From: SXNM01 sp964586155
Lineage (GTDB): Bacteria > Myxococcota_A > UBA9042
Direction: 5' to 3'
Assembly: GCA_964586155.1 (NCBI GenBank)
Contig: CAZPHC010000031.1
Coordinates: 13,415-77,414 of the forward strand
DNA: 64,000 nucleotides
The notes under the pieces are model-generated. The model worked only from the letters and a program-made list of their open reading frames with translations, did no database searches and was not told where the DNA came from. Each line of letters opens with the position of its first letter. The stretch's first letter is position 1. The translations under genes were made by a program, and so were the position numbers. Below, piece by piece: positions 8,732-19,154 of this stretch.

Positions 8732-11700
8732 ATGTCGTCTCGCTCTGCTTTGCTCGCCCAGCTCTGGTCGTCGTCACGCGCGGCGTCGCGTCGGACCATG
8801 ACCCGCGTCGCGGCGCTGGCCCTGGCTGCCGGGCCCCTGTCGTTCGCCGCGCTCGCCCCGGTCACGCTCGGCGTCGTCGGCTGCGCCGAAGAGCGCGATC
8901 CCATCGACCGCACGCAGCCCAACGCCGTGCGCAAGGCCTGGTACAAGGACGCGCAGTTCTACTACCAGCGCACCGTCGTCGACGTGCCTGCGGCCAACGG
9001 CTTCACCTTCGTCGGCTCGACCGACCACTCCGGCATGGCCAAGGTGCGCTTCGACATCCAGGAGCGCTTCCTCTTCGTCCGCCGTGACACCGAGCTGGTC
9101 AAGGGGGCCGACGACAAGGCCGCCACCGGCGACAAGTACGAGGGCGAGGTGGTCGCCGCGTTCCCGATCGTCGCCCACTTCGACATCCGCCACGCGTACA
9201 ACCCGACCACCGGCGAGGAGCTCAACGTCCTCGAAGAGAACGGCTTCGATCGGCCCTGGTACGAGCGCGAGTACATGCGCGTCGACTGGTCGGCCAACCA
9301 GGTCCACAACTACCAACTCGACTTCGAGACCAAGAGCATCGAGGCGGTGCCGTTCTTCGTCCAGGACACCAACCCCGACGGCACGCCGAACCCGGACGCG
9401 CCGCTCTTCGTCATCGACGGCAAGGAGCGCGCCAAGGACGGCAAGCGCCTCGACTACTTCGACATCACCAGCCGCATCTTCGCCAAGGCCGGTACCACCC
9501 ACTACCCGGGCTACGGCGAGATCCCGCTGTGCTGGCTGATCGGTGAGGAGACCAGCGAGTGCGGCGCCGGCGAGTACTCGATCCGCCACAGCTTCTGGCA
9601 GGTCGACAAGCAGCGCCAGTACGTGCCGCGGCCCTACAAGGGTGCCGAGACCGACATGTTCGGCTTCTTCACCGTCGACCGGCTCGTCTACGACACCAAG
9701 CTCGGCATCAAGCAGCAGAACAAGGAGCGCTACCTGCAGCGCCACAACATCTGGAAGCAGTGGACCGACGCCAACGGCGCGCTGATCCCGATGGCGCAGC
9801 GCGAGGTGCGGCCGATCGTCTACCACGCCAATGTCGGCTTCCCGGACGACATCAAGCCGATCGCACGCAAGGTCGCGTCGCAGTGGAACAAGGTGTTCAA
9901 GGACGTCGTGGCCGCCGCCGGCAACCCCTACAGCGGCGACATGTTCGTGTTCTGCGAGAACAACCCGATCGCCGAAGGCGACAGCCCGCTCTGCGGCCCC
10001 GTTGGTTCCTCGCCGCGTCTGGGTGACGTGCGCTACTCGTTCATGGCCTATGTGCCCAAGTACATGAAGTACGGCCTGCTCGGCCTCGGCCCGAGCAACA
10101 ACGACCCCGAGACCGGCGAGATCTTCTCGGGCATGGCGTACCTGTACCACCACAACAACACGGCGGCCTGGCGCACGGTCGAGCAGATCCAGCTGCTCAA
10201 CGGCGAGCTCGACACCAAGAGCTTCATCGACGGCCTCGACCTGACCGATTGGGTCAGCACCGTCACCGGCACCAAGCAGGGGCTCGAAGGGCGTACCTCG
10301 CGCTTCCAGTTCCGCGGCCTCGACGAAGCCGACACCATGATCGATCGCATCGCGAACAACGGCTTCTCGCAGTATTGGGACGGCCGTCGCACCGCGATCA
10401 CCGAGGCCGACCTGCAGTTCCAGCAGGAGCACGGCAGCTTCGCCTGGGCGGAACAGAAGATGCAGACGATGTACGACCTCGGCCACCTCAACGGCCTGGG
10501 CGACTCGCCGCTCGCGCGCAAGGCGCGGTTGCAGGGCACCGGCGTCGAGGCTGCGATCGCCTCGCACCCCGAGATGAAGATGGCCGGCGGCTTCGATCCG
10601 AGCGCCAAGGTCGACCCCAACCTGCTCGCCGCGATCTCGCCCGCGCGTGGCGGCCTGCTCGCCAACACGGCGCAGCGCACGCGCATCCACCAAGAGCTCG
10701 CCGCCAGCCGCAACATGTACCTGCCCGAGATGCTGGACGACGCGCTGATGGGCCTGGCCAAGGAGCTCAAGGGCAAGTCCGGCGACGAGGCCTGGACCAT
10801 CGTCCGCGACTCGGTCTACACGGCGGTCTTCGCCCACGAGGTCGGCCACAGCCTCGGCCTGATGCACAACTTCGGCGGCTCCGACGACGTCGTGAACTAC
10901 CACGACCACTACTGGGAGCTGCGCGACGACGGCAAGGTCGGCCCGCGCCTGACCGATCCGATCACCCAGGCCGAGATCGACGGCAAGATCTACAACTACG
11001 CCTACAGCTCGATCATGGACTACGCCGGCCGCTTGACGATCGACGGCCTCGGCGTCGGCAAGTACGACCGCGCCGCGATGCTGTTCGGCTACGCCGACAA
11101 GGTCGAGGTCTTCGTCGACGCCGGCAAGTCGCCGCAGACCTGGAAGTCCTGGTTCGAGAACCGCGGAGAGATCTTGAGCTTCTTCATCTTCGGCCCGCAG
11201 GTGACGCACTACACCGACGTCTACAAGCTGCTCGGCAAGAAGATCTACCAGGCCGACAACCGCATGATCGTCGACGCCTCGGCCCTGAGCGCCGACCTGA
11301 GCAAGGCCACCGTCGACAGCAAGACCTACTCACGCGTGCCGTACATCTACTGCAGCCACGGCCGCAGCGACCTGTCGGACTCGTGCCTGACCCGCGACTT
11401 CGGCGCCGACAGCCAGGAGCGCATGGCCCATTTCCTCGAGGAGTGGGACACCTGGTACATCACGCGCGCCTTCCCGCGCGGCGACATCGGCGTCAGCAAC
11501 TGGACCTACGCCGATCGCTGGTATGGCCGCCTGTACCACCGCATCAAGCAATGGCACGACATCTACGGCCTCTACGGCGCGTTCCTGCCGCAGTTCTACG
11601 ACGCCGCCACGCTCAAGAAGTTCTTCTCGGACCCGGTCAAGGGTTGGGGCGGCAACACCTGGGCGATCCAGAACGCCTTCCAGTTCCTGGTCGAGACCAT

Positions 11701-12580
11701 CTTGATGCCGGACGCCGCCAGCTACGGCAAGCGCGTGCGCGCCGACGGCTCGACCATCCTCGCGGCCAACGCCGGCCAGGATCTCTCGCTCGGCGTCGAT
11801 CAGGCGCGCTATTACTCGACGAACTGGACCTTCGGCGGCCAGGGCGGCCAGGAGTGCGGCTACTTCTGGAGCGAGTGCCTGCACCACATCGGCTTCTACG
11901 TCGACAAGGTCATGGCCATGGAAGCGATGATGGACAGCGAGACCAACTTCGTCGCGCGCGCCAACCCGATCGACATCCGCGAGTGGAAGGTCAGCTACTA
12001 CAACACCTTCTCCGAGAGCATCCGCCGCATCCACGCCGCGCTGCAGTCGGGCGATTGGTCGCGCGTCGGCCCCTACCTCGACGCCAACAAGAAGCTCGTC
12101 TTCCCGAACTACGCCGGCAAGCTCGACGAGGTGCACGCCAACGCGGTCGATCCGGCCGCCGACTTCACGGTGCAGCTCTACTTCGCGCTGCTCGGCCAGG
12201 CCAACTTCATGGCCAACTTCGACCGCCACTTCCTCGACGAGGCCCAGGTCTGGATCGAGGGCACCTGGAAGGCGCCGTCGTTGCCCGCCGAGGCGACCGT
12301 CAGCTTCGTCGACCCCGATACGGGCCTGATCTACGCCGCGCTCAACCGACCGATCGGCGCCGGCGCCGCGATGATCGCGCACGCGAACCTGCTGCGCGCG
12401 CGCTCGGCGAGCTGCGACGCCAGCCAGCTCACGGCCACCACCGCCGACGATTGCGTGCCCGGGCTCAAGCCCGAGGAGCGCGCCGCCGCCGACGCCGACA
12501 TGCGCAAGTACCTGCAGCTGCTGCAGTCCATCGCCGAGATGAGCTTCGCGATGCAGTACGGCAGCCCGCTGATGCCGTAG
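8732..12580 (+). CDS. Large zinc-dependent metzincin lipoprotein
   Basis: A 1282-residue secreted protease. The N-terminus has a long basic region, a hydrophobic segment and lipobox GVVGC (Cys ~51). The zinc site is HEVGHSLGLMHNF with His702, Glu703, His706 and His712 (HExxHxxGxxH), followed by a Met-turn candidate SSIMDY near residue 765. These are hallmarks of metzincins, and the length and layout fit the large family with a DUF4953-type C-terminal metzincin domain. The long N-terminal half is probably a pro- or scaffold region. Start 8732 was preferred because GAGG lies upstream; Met at 8798 would give a shorter signal. Substrate unknown. Confidence 0.85.
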   Translation: MSSRSALLAQLWSSSRAASRRTMTRVAALALAAGPLSFAALAPVTLGVVGCAEERDPIDRTQPNAVRKAWYKDAQFYYQRTVVDVPAANGFTFVGSTDHSGMAKVRFDIQERFLFVRRDTELVKGADDKAATGDKYEGEVVAAFPIVAHFDIRHAYNPTTGEELNVLEENGFDRPWYEREYMRVDWSANQVHNYQLDFETKSIEAVPFFVQDTNPDGTPNPDAPLFVIDGKERAKDGKRLDYFDITSRIFAKAGTTHYPGYGEIPLCWLIGEETSECGAGEYSIRHSFWQVDKQRQYVPRPYKGAETDMFGFFTVDRLVYDTKLGIKQQNKERYLQRHNIWKQWTDANGALIPMAQREVRPIVYHANVGFPDDIKPIARKVASQWNKVFKDVVAAAGNPYSGDMFVFCENNPIAEGDSPLCGPVGSSPRLGDVRYSFMAYVPKYMKYGLLGLGPSNNDPETGEIFSGMAYLYHHNNTAAWRTVEQIQLLNGELDTKSFIDGLDLTDWVSTVTGTKQGLEGRTSRFQFRGLDEADTMIDRIANNGFSQYWDGRRTAITEADLQFQQEHGSFAWAEQKMQTMYDLGHLNGLGDSPLARKARLQGTGVEAAIASHPEMKMAGGFDPSAKVDPNLLAAISPARGGLLANTAQRTRIHQELAASRNMYLPEMLDDALMGLAKELKGKSGDEAWTIVRDSVYTAVFAHEVGHSLGLMHNFGGSDDVVNYHDHYWELRDDGKVGPRLTDPITQAEIDGKIYNYAYSSIMDYAGRLTIDGLGVGKYDRAAMLFGYADKVEVFVDAGKSPQTWKSWFENRGEILSFFIFGPQVTHYTDVYKLLGKKIYQADNRMIVDASALSADLSKATVDSKTYSRVPYIYCSHGRSDLSDSCLTRDFGADSQERMAHFLEEWDTWYITRAFPRGDIGVSNWTYADRWYGRLYHRIKQWHDIYGLYGAFLPQFYDAATLKKFFSDPVKGWGGNTWAIQNAFQFLVETILMPDAASYGKRVRADGSTILAANAGQDLSLGVDQARYYSTNWTFGGQGGQECGYFWSECLHHIGFYVDKVMAMEAMMDSETNFVARANPIDIREWKVSYYNTFSESIRRIHAALQSGDWSRVGPYLDANKKLVFPNYAGKLDEVHANAVDPAADFTVQLYFALLGQANFMANFDRHFLDEAQVWIEGTWKAPSLPAEATVSFVDPDTGLIYAALNRPIGAGAAMIAHANLLRARSASCDASQLTATTADDCVPGLKPEERAAADADMRKYLQLLQSIAEMSFAMQYGSPLMP

Positions 12581-12584
12581 CGCT

Positions 12585-13808
12585 TCAGCGCGGCTCGGAC
12601 CAGCCCGACTGCACTGTGCGCATCGTGGTGTCGATCTCGACGTCGCGGTCCTCCTGCGTCATGCCGATGACCCAGTGCACGCGCATGTCCATGACGCCCA
12701 TGGCCGGCGCGCTGCGCGAGACCACGGGCTGCAGCGCCTCGATCCGCACCAACGAGCTGGCCTCGCGCACGCTCGCCTGCGGCGGCAGGCCGACGATGTC
12801 GAAGCTGGCGATGCGGATGTCGGTGCGCGTCTGCAGGCAGGTCTGGCCCTTGCCGCAGACCTTGGCCGCGACCAGCGTCGTCTGGCCGCTGACGTCGCCG
12901 CCCGAGACCGTCATCTTGCCGCCGCGCGAGAGGTCGTCGGCGCAGAGGTTGGCGTCGATCGGCCAGCTGTCGCCGACGCGGCGCGGCTCCTTGGTGCCGA
13001 GCACGGCGTCGTTGCTCGCGCCCGGATCGCTGGTCGTCAGCGCGATCTCCCACGCCGCGAGATCGGCCGGGCTCGGCGCAGTGCCGTTGACCTCGACGCG
13101 CGGCTTCGGGCCGTTGCGCCGGACGGTGACGACCGAGCCGCGGCCGGTCAGCGCCCGCTGCTTGCCGCCCTCGTCCAGGGTCGCCGTCTCGATCTCGATG
13201 TCGATCACCAACGCGACGCCCTCGCCGTCGACCTCGCGGACGGTGGTCAGGCCGACGATGCGCACGGCCTTGTCGTCTTGCTTGCGGCCGATCTCGTTGC
13301 CGTTGACCCGCAGCACCGTCTCGGTGACGACGCGGGCCTCGGTGCGATCCCAGCTGCGTTCGCCGACGACGGCCGGCGGCGCCAGGACCACGGCGTAGGC
13401 CTTGTCGGCCGGTTCGCGCACGTTGGCGCCGGTGCCGGCCAGCGCTGGATCCCGCATCGGCGCGCCGCCCTGCTTGCGGCTCGGGCCGCCGCCCGCGACG
13501 TCGGCCGCGGCGCCAGCGCCGTCGTCACCGTCATCGTGGCCGCCGTCGCCGCTCGTGTCGCGCCGATGCGGAAACCCCGGTGCGTCGCGGCCGTCCGGGC
13601 CCGTCACGCGCTCGGAGGCCCGGCGCGCGCGCCACTCGGCTCGCTCCTCGTCGGGGCTGCGCTGCCGGGCGCCGCCACCGCAGCCGACCGCGAGGCTCGC
13701 GACCAGGCCGAGGCAGAGGCCCGTACCGACGCGCATGCCCGCGTCGCGCCGCGATCGGCGCTCGTGGCGGTTGGGGCGGAGCGGCAACGTGGGGGGCAGA
13801 GCCTTCAT
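12585..13808 (-). CDS. Hypothetical lipoprotein
   Basis: 407 residues. A basic N-terminal stretch (residues 1-25) precedes MRVGTGLCLGLVASLAVGC, a good lipoprotein signal with the lipid-modified Cys near residue 43. The next ~70 residues are charged and Gly/Asp-rich, and the remainder is beta-rich. Start 13808 has GAGG upstream; the internal Met just before the hydrophobic segment (13736) is the alternative and gives a more typical signal peptide but has no ribosome site. It converges on the metzincin gene with 4 nt between stops. I do not recognise a family. Confidence 0.65.
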   Translation of the reverse strand: MKALPPTLPLRPNRHERRSRRDAGMRVGTGLCLGLVASLAVGCGGGARQRSPDEERAEWRARRASERVTGPDGRDAPGFPHRRDTSGDGGHDDGDDGAGAAADVAGGGPSRKQGGAPMRDPALAGTGANVREPADKAYAVVLAPPAVVGERSWDRTEARVVTETVLRVNGNEIGRKQDDKAVRIVGLTTVREVDGEGVALVIDIEIETATLDEGGKQRALTGRGSVVTVRRNGPKPRVEVNGTAPSPADLAAWEIALTTSDPGASNDAVLGTKEPRRVGDSWPIDANLCADDLSRGGKMTVSGGDVSGQTTLVAAKVCGKGQTCLQTRTDIRIASFDIVGLPPQASVREASSLVRIEALQPVVSRSAPAMGVMDMRVHWVIGMTQEDRDVEIDTTMRTVQSGWSEPR

Positions 13809-13899
13809 GGAGTCCTCGGTGGTGTCCGTCGCGGCGGCCGGCATCCTGGGCGTCACTGCGCGCGGCAGCGCGCCGCCGTGGCCGCAGCCCCGGCCCAAT

Positions 13900-15121
13900 C
13901 TACGGCGCTTGCCGAGCCGGCGCCACCGCGGCCGCCGCTCGCGCTGCAGCCTCCAACACCCGCCGGGCCGAGAGCACTCCCTTGTAGAGCACGAGCTCTG
14001 CGCCCGCGGCGTCGACCACGCTGCGATCGACGCGCAGGCGCTCGCTGCCGGCGAGGACCACGGCGCAGCCGAGGCCGCGACGCAACAGCTCGGCGCGGCG
14101 GAACACCGCGTCGCGGCTCCAGAAGCCGAGCAGCTCGAAGAGCACGCGCTCGCTGGCGGGGCCCGTCAGCACGAGATCGGCGACGAAGACGCCGAGGCCG
14201 GGCACGTCGTGCACCGCGGGCGCCGGCGCCGCGCTCCAGCCGGTGTCCGCGCGCGCGAGGTCGTCGATCAGCCGCTGCAGCTCGTCCGGCAGCGCGGGCG
14301 CGTCGGCCGGGGCGCCGAAGCGATCGCGGCGGCCCTCGGCGACGAACGCCAGCGGCTTGCGCTCCTTGCCCCAGCGCACGTCGGCCGTGATCGACCAGCG
14401 CTCGGCCTGGCAGATCATCGGCAGCACGATCGCAAGCTCCATGCCGTAGCGCGTCGACTGCGAGAACAGCGACAGCGGGCCGTCGAGCTCGAGCGCCACA
14501 CGGTCGTCGCCGAGCCGCTCGCAGCGCCAGAGCAGGCGATGGAACTTCAGCCGGCCAAAGAGCGTGCGCAGGTAGCCGCCGTCGCGGGTCTGCAGCTCGG
14601 CCCGCAGCCGCGTCGCCCGCAGCAGCAGCGATTGGTGGCAGGCGAGCTCCCAGCGCTGCGCCAGGCGCGCGCCGTCCCAGCCGGACGTGGCGATCAGCGC
14701 GTGGGTGCCGGGCAGGTCGGCGAACAGCCGCTGCTCGAGGGCGGCGCGATGGATGCCCAGCTCGGCCGCGACGGCGTCGACCACCGCCTCGCGCTGCCAC
14801 GGCCGCTGCGGTGACGCCGCGCGCCGCGTCGCCGCCGACACCGCGAAGAGCGCCGCGCGCAAGGCGACCGGATCTTCGCCCTCGGCGGCCTCGAAGGTCG
14901 CGGCGTCGATCGCGAGTTTGCAGACGCCGCGCCAGAGCCGCAGCTCGTTCGGCGCCACCTCGACGTCGGCGAGCAGCTCGTCGATCACGTCGCGCGTCTG
15001 GCCGACGCTGGCGTCGAGCAGGGCCGTGACCTCCTCGGCGAGGGCGAGCAGCCGCTCGCGCTTGCGGCGGTCGAGCTTGGGCAGCAGCAGCGTCTCGCCG
15101 CGTCGCCGGGCCGGGATGAGG

Positions 15122-15135
<14 letters not shown>
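13900..15135 (-). CDS. bax1: Bax1-type nuclease, XPB partner (DUF790)
   Basis: 411 residues of the DUF790 family, known from archaea as Bax1, a nuclease that binds XPB helicase. The N-terminus MLTADLIPARRRGETLLLP..., the helical DUF790 core and the C-terminal FELLGFWSRDAVFRRAELL segment are family features. In archaea the XPB-Bax1 complex unwinds and cuts damaged DNA, proposed to act in nucleotide excision repair. Here the gene starts inside the last 14 nt of the XPB-like gene, which strongly supports a joint complex. The protein has no signal peptide and acts in the cytoplasm. Confidence 0.85.
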
Positions 15136-16501
<1,366 letters not shown>

Positions 16502-16642
16502 GGCCGCGAGCCTAGCGCCTCGGCCCACGCGTGTCAGCGCCGCCACGCGCTGACAGGCCGCCAGGTCGACAGGGCGCGTCGGGTTGACCCTCCCCGGCCC
16601 GCCGCGTAGCGTCCCGAGGCCGCCGCGCCGCCAGGAGGTCCG

Positions 16643-16993
16643 ATGAGCGAGCACCGCATCTTCACGACCGCGTTCGCAAGGGTCTACCCGATGTACGTGC
16701 AGAAGGCCGAGCGCAAGGGCCGGACCCAAGCCGAGCTCGACCGCGTCATCTGCTGGCTGACGGGCTACGACGACGCGGGCCTGCGCCGGCAGATCGAGCA
16801 AGGCGTCGACTTCAGGACCTTCTTTGGCGAGGCGCCGGCGTTGCATCCCCACCGCGCCCTGGTCAAGGGCACGGTCTGCGGCGTGCGCGTCGAGGACGTC
16901 GAGGACCCGCTGATGCAGCTGATCCGCATCCTCGACAAGCTCGTCGACGAGCTGGCCAAGGGCCGCGCCATGGACAAGATCCTGCGCGCCTGA
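16643..16993 (+). CDS. DUF2200 family protein
   Basis: 116 residues matching the DUF2200 pattern: MSEHRIFTTAFARVYPMYVQ at the start, ELDRVICWLTGYD in the middle and LMQLIRILDKLVDELAKGR near the end. The family is small, cytoplasmic and of unknown function. AGGAGG precedes the ATG. Ung follows on the same strand after a 65-nt gap and may be co-transcribed. Confidence 0.85.
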   Translation: MSEHRIFTTAFARVYPMYVQKAERKGRTQAELDRVICWLTGYDDAGLRRQIEQGVDFRTFFGEAPALHPHRALVKGTVCGVRVEDVEDPLMQLIRILDKLVDELAKGRAMDKILRA

Positions 16994-17058
16994 CCAACGC
17001 GTTGCCGGTGCCCGTGCCGTCGCCGCCGGCGATCGCCTGGGCGCAACGGAGTGAACCC

Positions 17059-17775
17059 ATGGGGGCCGACATCGCCGCAGCCGACGCCGGACGTCGCGCC
17101 ATCCGCCTCGAGCCGAGCTGGCTGGCGCGGCTGCGCGACGCCTTCGACACGCCGGGCATGGTCGCGTTGAGCGCGCGCTTGCGCGACGAACGCAGCCGCG
17201 GCGTCGTGATCTTCCCGCCGGCCGCCGAGATCTTCGCCGCGCTCGACCGCACGCCCTTCGACGCCGTCCGGGTCGTGATCCTCGGCCAGGACCCCTACCA
17301 CGGCCCGGGCCAGGCCCACGGCCTGTCGTTCTCGGTGCGTCGGGGCGTGCCGGTGCCGCCGTCGCTGCAGAACATCTACCGCGAGCTACAGAGCGACCTC
17401 GGCCTGCCGATGCCGCAGCACGGCGACCTGGGCGCCTGGGCCGATCGCGGCGTGTTGCTGCTCAACGCCTCGCTGACGGTGCAGGCGCACAGCCCGGCCA
17501 GCCACGCCGAGGCCGGCTGGCAACCCTTCACCGATCGGGTGCTGCGCGAGCTCAACGACGGCCGGCAGGGCCTGGTCTTTCTGCTCTGGGGCAGCCACGC
17601 CCAGCGCAAGGCCGCGTTCATCGACCGTCGGCGCCACCTCGTGCTGCAGGCGCCGCATCCCTCGCCGCTCTCGGCGCATCGCGGCTTCCTCGGCTGCCGG
17701 CATTTCTCGCGCGCCAACCAATGGTTGTTGGAGCGCGGCGAGACGCCGATCGATTGGAGCTTGCCGGAGGCGTGA
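17059..17775 (+). CDS. ung: Uracil-DNA glycosylase, family 1
   Basis: 238 residues (E. coli Ung has 229). It removes uracil from DNA in base-excision repair. All family 1 motifs are present: GQDPYHGPGQAHGLSFSV with the water-activating Asp, LLNASLTV, and HPSPLSAHRGF with the catalytic His. The ATG at 17059 follows GGAG at a good distance; the frame extends 19 codons further upstream without support. With xpb-bax1 next door, this forms a small DNA-repair neighbourhood. Confidence 0.95.
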   Translation: MGADIAAADAGRRAIRLEPSWLARLRDAFDTPGMVALSARLRDERSRGVVIFPPAAEIFAALDRTPFDAVRVVILGQDPYHGPGQAHGLSFSVRRGVPVPPSLQNIYRELQSDLGLPMPQHGDLGAWADRGVLLLNASLTVQAHSPASHAEAGWQPFTDRVLRELNDGRQGLVFLLWGSHAQRKAAFIDRRRHLVLQAPHPSPLSAHRGFLGCRHFSRANQWLLERGETPIDWSLPEA

Positions 17776-17942
17776 CCGCCGCCGGCGAGGATCTTGCCAC
17801 CCGCGGCGCCTCGGGGGGATCCGCTGAGCTCGTGTCATGGCATCGAGTTCCGTTCGATCGACCGGAGGTTGGACGACGGCGTGCGGCGGGCGCTGGTGAA
17901 CCCGTCGGTCGACGCGGGGCTGGTCGACGCCCGAGGCGGCCC

Positions 17943-17998
17943 GACCGCGAGAACGCGGGGGTGTAGCCGGACGGCTACACCTGCCTGTTCTCGCGGTC
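17943..17998. repeat. Dispersed palindromic repeat, left copy
   Basis: Two 27-nt arms (17943-17969 and 17972-17998) flank a GA centre. 22 of 27 positions pair, with a 5-nt internal mismatch block. The core is GTGTAGCCGGACGGCTACAC. A second, perfectly palindromic copy lies at 44179-44234. This copy sits between the convergent ends of ung and the gene at 18039. No T-run follows on either strand, so it is not a classic intrinsic terminator. Confidence 0.85.
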
Positions 17999-18038
17999 TG
18001 GCGTGGCGTCGACGCGTTGGTTGGTGGTGGTCGTCGGG

Positions 18039-18713
18039 TCAGCCGCCGCGTCGTCGCAGGGACGCTTCGTGTCGCGCGAGGGCTGCGCGCTGCGCGTCTG
18101 TGCCTGCATCGCGCGCTGCAACCAGGATGTCGTCGAGCTGGTAGCTGGCAAAGTCGTTCAGCGCGTCGACGACCTTGACCGCCCACGCGTCGGCGTCCAG
18201 CCCTGGCGCCAGGCTGCGGAACCAGGCCGGGAGCACCCTATCCCAGAGCACGCCGACCTGCCACGAGCCGGCCTCGTCGGCGAAGAACACGACGTCGCGA
18301 TGGCAGCGGTCGACCTCGCGCATCAGGTCGATGAGCAGCTCCAGGCCCGCCGCGGCTGCCGCGAGGTCTCCGCGCGTCTCAGCGCGCAGGCAGCCGGCGA
18401 CCAACCGCGCATGTTCGGCGATGAAGCGTTCGGTGCCGGGCGACTTCGACAGGAAGTTGCGGGAATTGACGTGGAAGGTCTCATAGTAGCGGCCCGCCAT
18501 GGCGTCGCGGTGAAACGCTTGGATCGACGCCAGCAGATCCGGCGGTGGACCGTCGTCCGCCACGACCTTGTGCAAGTGGACATAGTCGGCGAGGAGCTCG
18601 GGAAGCGACTCGTCCGGGAGCAGGTCGATGGCGCGGTCGAGCAGCACGCGCCGATCGGCGCCGTCGAGGTGTTCGAGGTTGCGGCGGATCTTGTCGCGGT
18701 CGAAGGTTGGCAC
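18039..18713 (-). CDS. Unknown helical protein (island operon, third gene)
   Basis: About 224 residues, mostly alpha-helical, with no membrane segment. It is acidic-to-neutral, with conserved-looking features such as HLHKVVADDGPPPDLL and GRYYETFHVNSRNFL. No family was recognised. The start is uncertain: GTG at 18713 is taken because the preceding in-frame codons look non-coding, but no good ribosome site is visible. It follows the 116-residue gene by 90 nt on the same strand. Confidence 0.5.
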   Translation of the reverse strand: MPTFDRDKIRRNLEHLDGADRRVLLDRAIDLLPDESLPELLADYVHLHKVVADDGPPPDLLASIQAFHRDAMAGRYYETFHVNSRNFLSKSPGTERFIAEHARLVAGCLRAETRGDLAAAAAGLELLIDLMREVDRCHRDVVFFADEAGSWQVGVLWDRVLPAWFRSLAPGLDADAWAVKVVDALNDFASYQLDDILVAARDAGTDAQRAALARHEASLRRRGG

Positions 18714-18803
18714 GGTGTTGCTCTGGTCGCAGGGGGGAGTCGTGCGCGGCGGCGTGGTCCAACGCAGGTTGCAGACTGTGGTAGGCGGAAATCGGCTCAC
18801 CAG

Positions 18804-19154
18804 TCACGGAACGGGCCCCTGCGAAGGACGCTCGATGACTGCCGCCTGCGCGAAGGCCCTCGCGACGCTGCGCGGCTTGTCCCCGCGTACCACGGCGTGA
18901 GCGGGGTTCAGCAGCGTCGGATCCGGCAGGACCTCCTGCCGCTGGCCGCGTGCAAACCCAGCGGTGATCGAGGCGATGCCGTACCCACGCTGTAGGTACT
19001 CCCCGAGGCTCTCCTCGGCCGTACGGATTGAGGCTCGGTCGACGGACAGCTCGGGATCCTTGAAGGCGGCGGAGGTTGGTCGGCCGCTGTCATCGATCTG
19101 CACCGGGTGGAGCCGTCGCAACAGCTTCTCGGCGTCGGGGATCTCCAACGTCAT
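18804..19154 (-). CDS. Small protein with a 'GRPTSAAFKDPELSVDR' pattern (island operon, second gene)
   Basis: 116 residues. The segment GRPTSAAFKDPELSVDR, a later NPAHAVVRGDK and an Ala/Arg-rich end make up a pattern I associate with a family of small uncharacterised bacterial proteins found beside larger unknown partners; no function is known to me. The ATG at 19154 overlaps the stop of the 389-residue gene (ATGA), so these two are coupled and probably interact. Confidence 0.6.
   Translation of the reverse strand: MTLEIPDAEKLLRRLHPVQIDDSGRPTSAAFKDPELSVDRASIRTAEESLGEYLQRGYGIASITAGFARGQRQEVLPDPTLLNPAHAVVRGDKPRSVARAFAQAAVIERPSQGPVP

Noticed and set aside
8774..11209. Open frame of 811 codons antisense to the metzincin gene
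   Set aside because: Long antisense frames are expected at this GC content. The translation is Val/Asp/Leu/Gly-rich without domains, whereas the sense frame has a signal, lipobox and zinc site.
10249..13398. Open frame of 1049 codons on the plus strand
   Set aside because: Out of frame with the metzincin gene and Arg/Pro/Gln-rich; no domain and it runs across the convergent lipoprotein gene.
17943..17998. Simple intrinsic terminator for ung
   Set aside because: No T-run, and the same element recurs at 44179 after an unrelated gene; a dispersed repeat explains it better.
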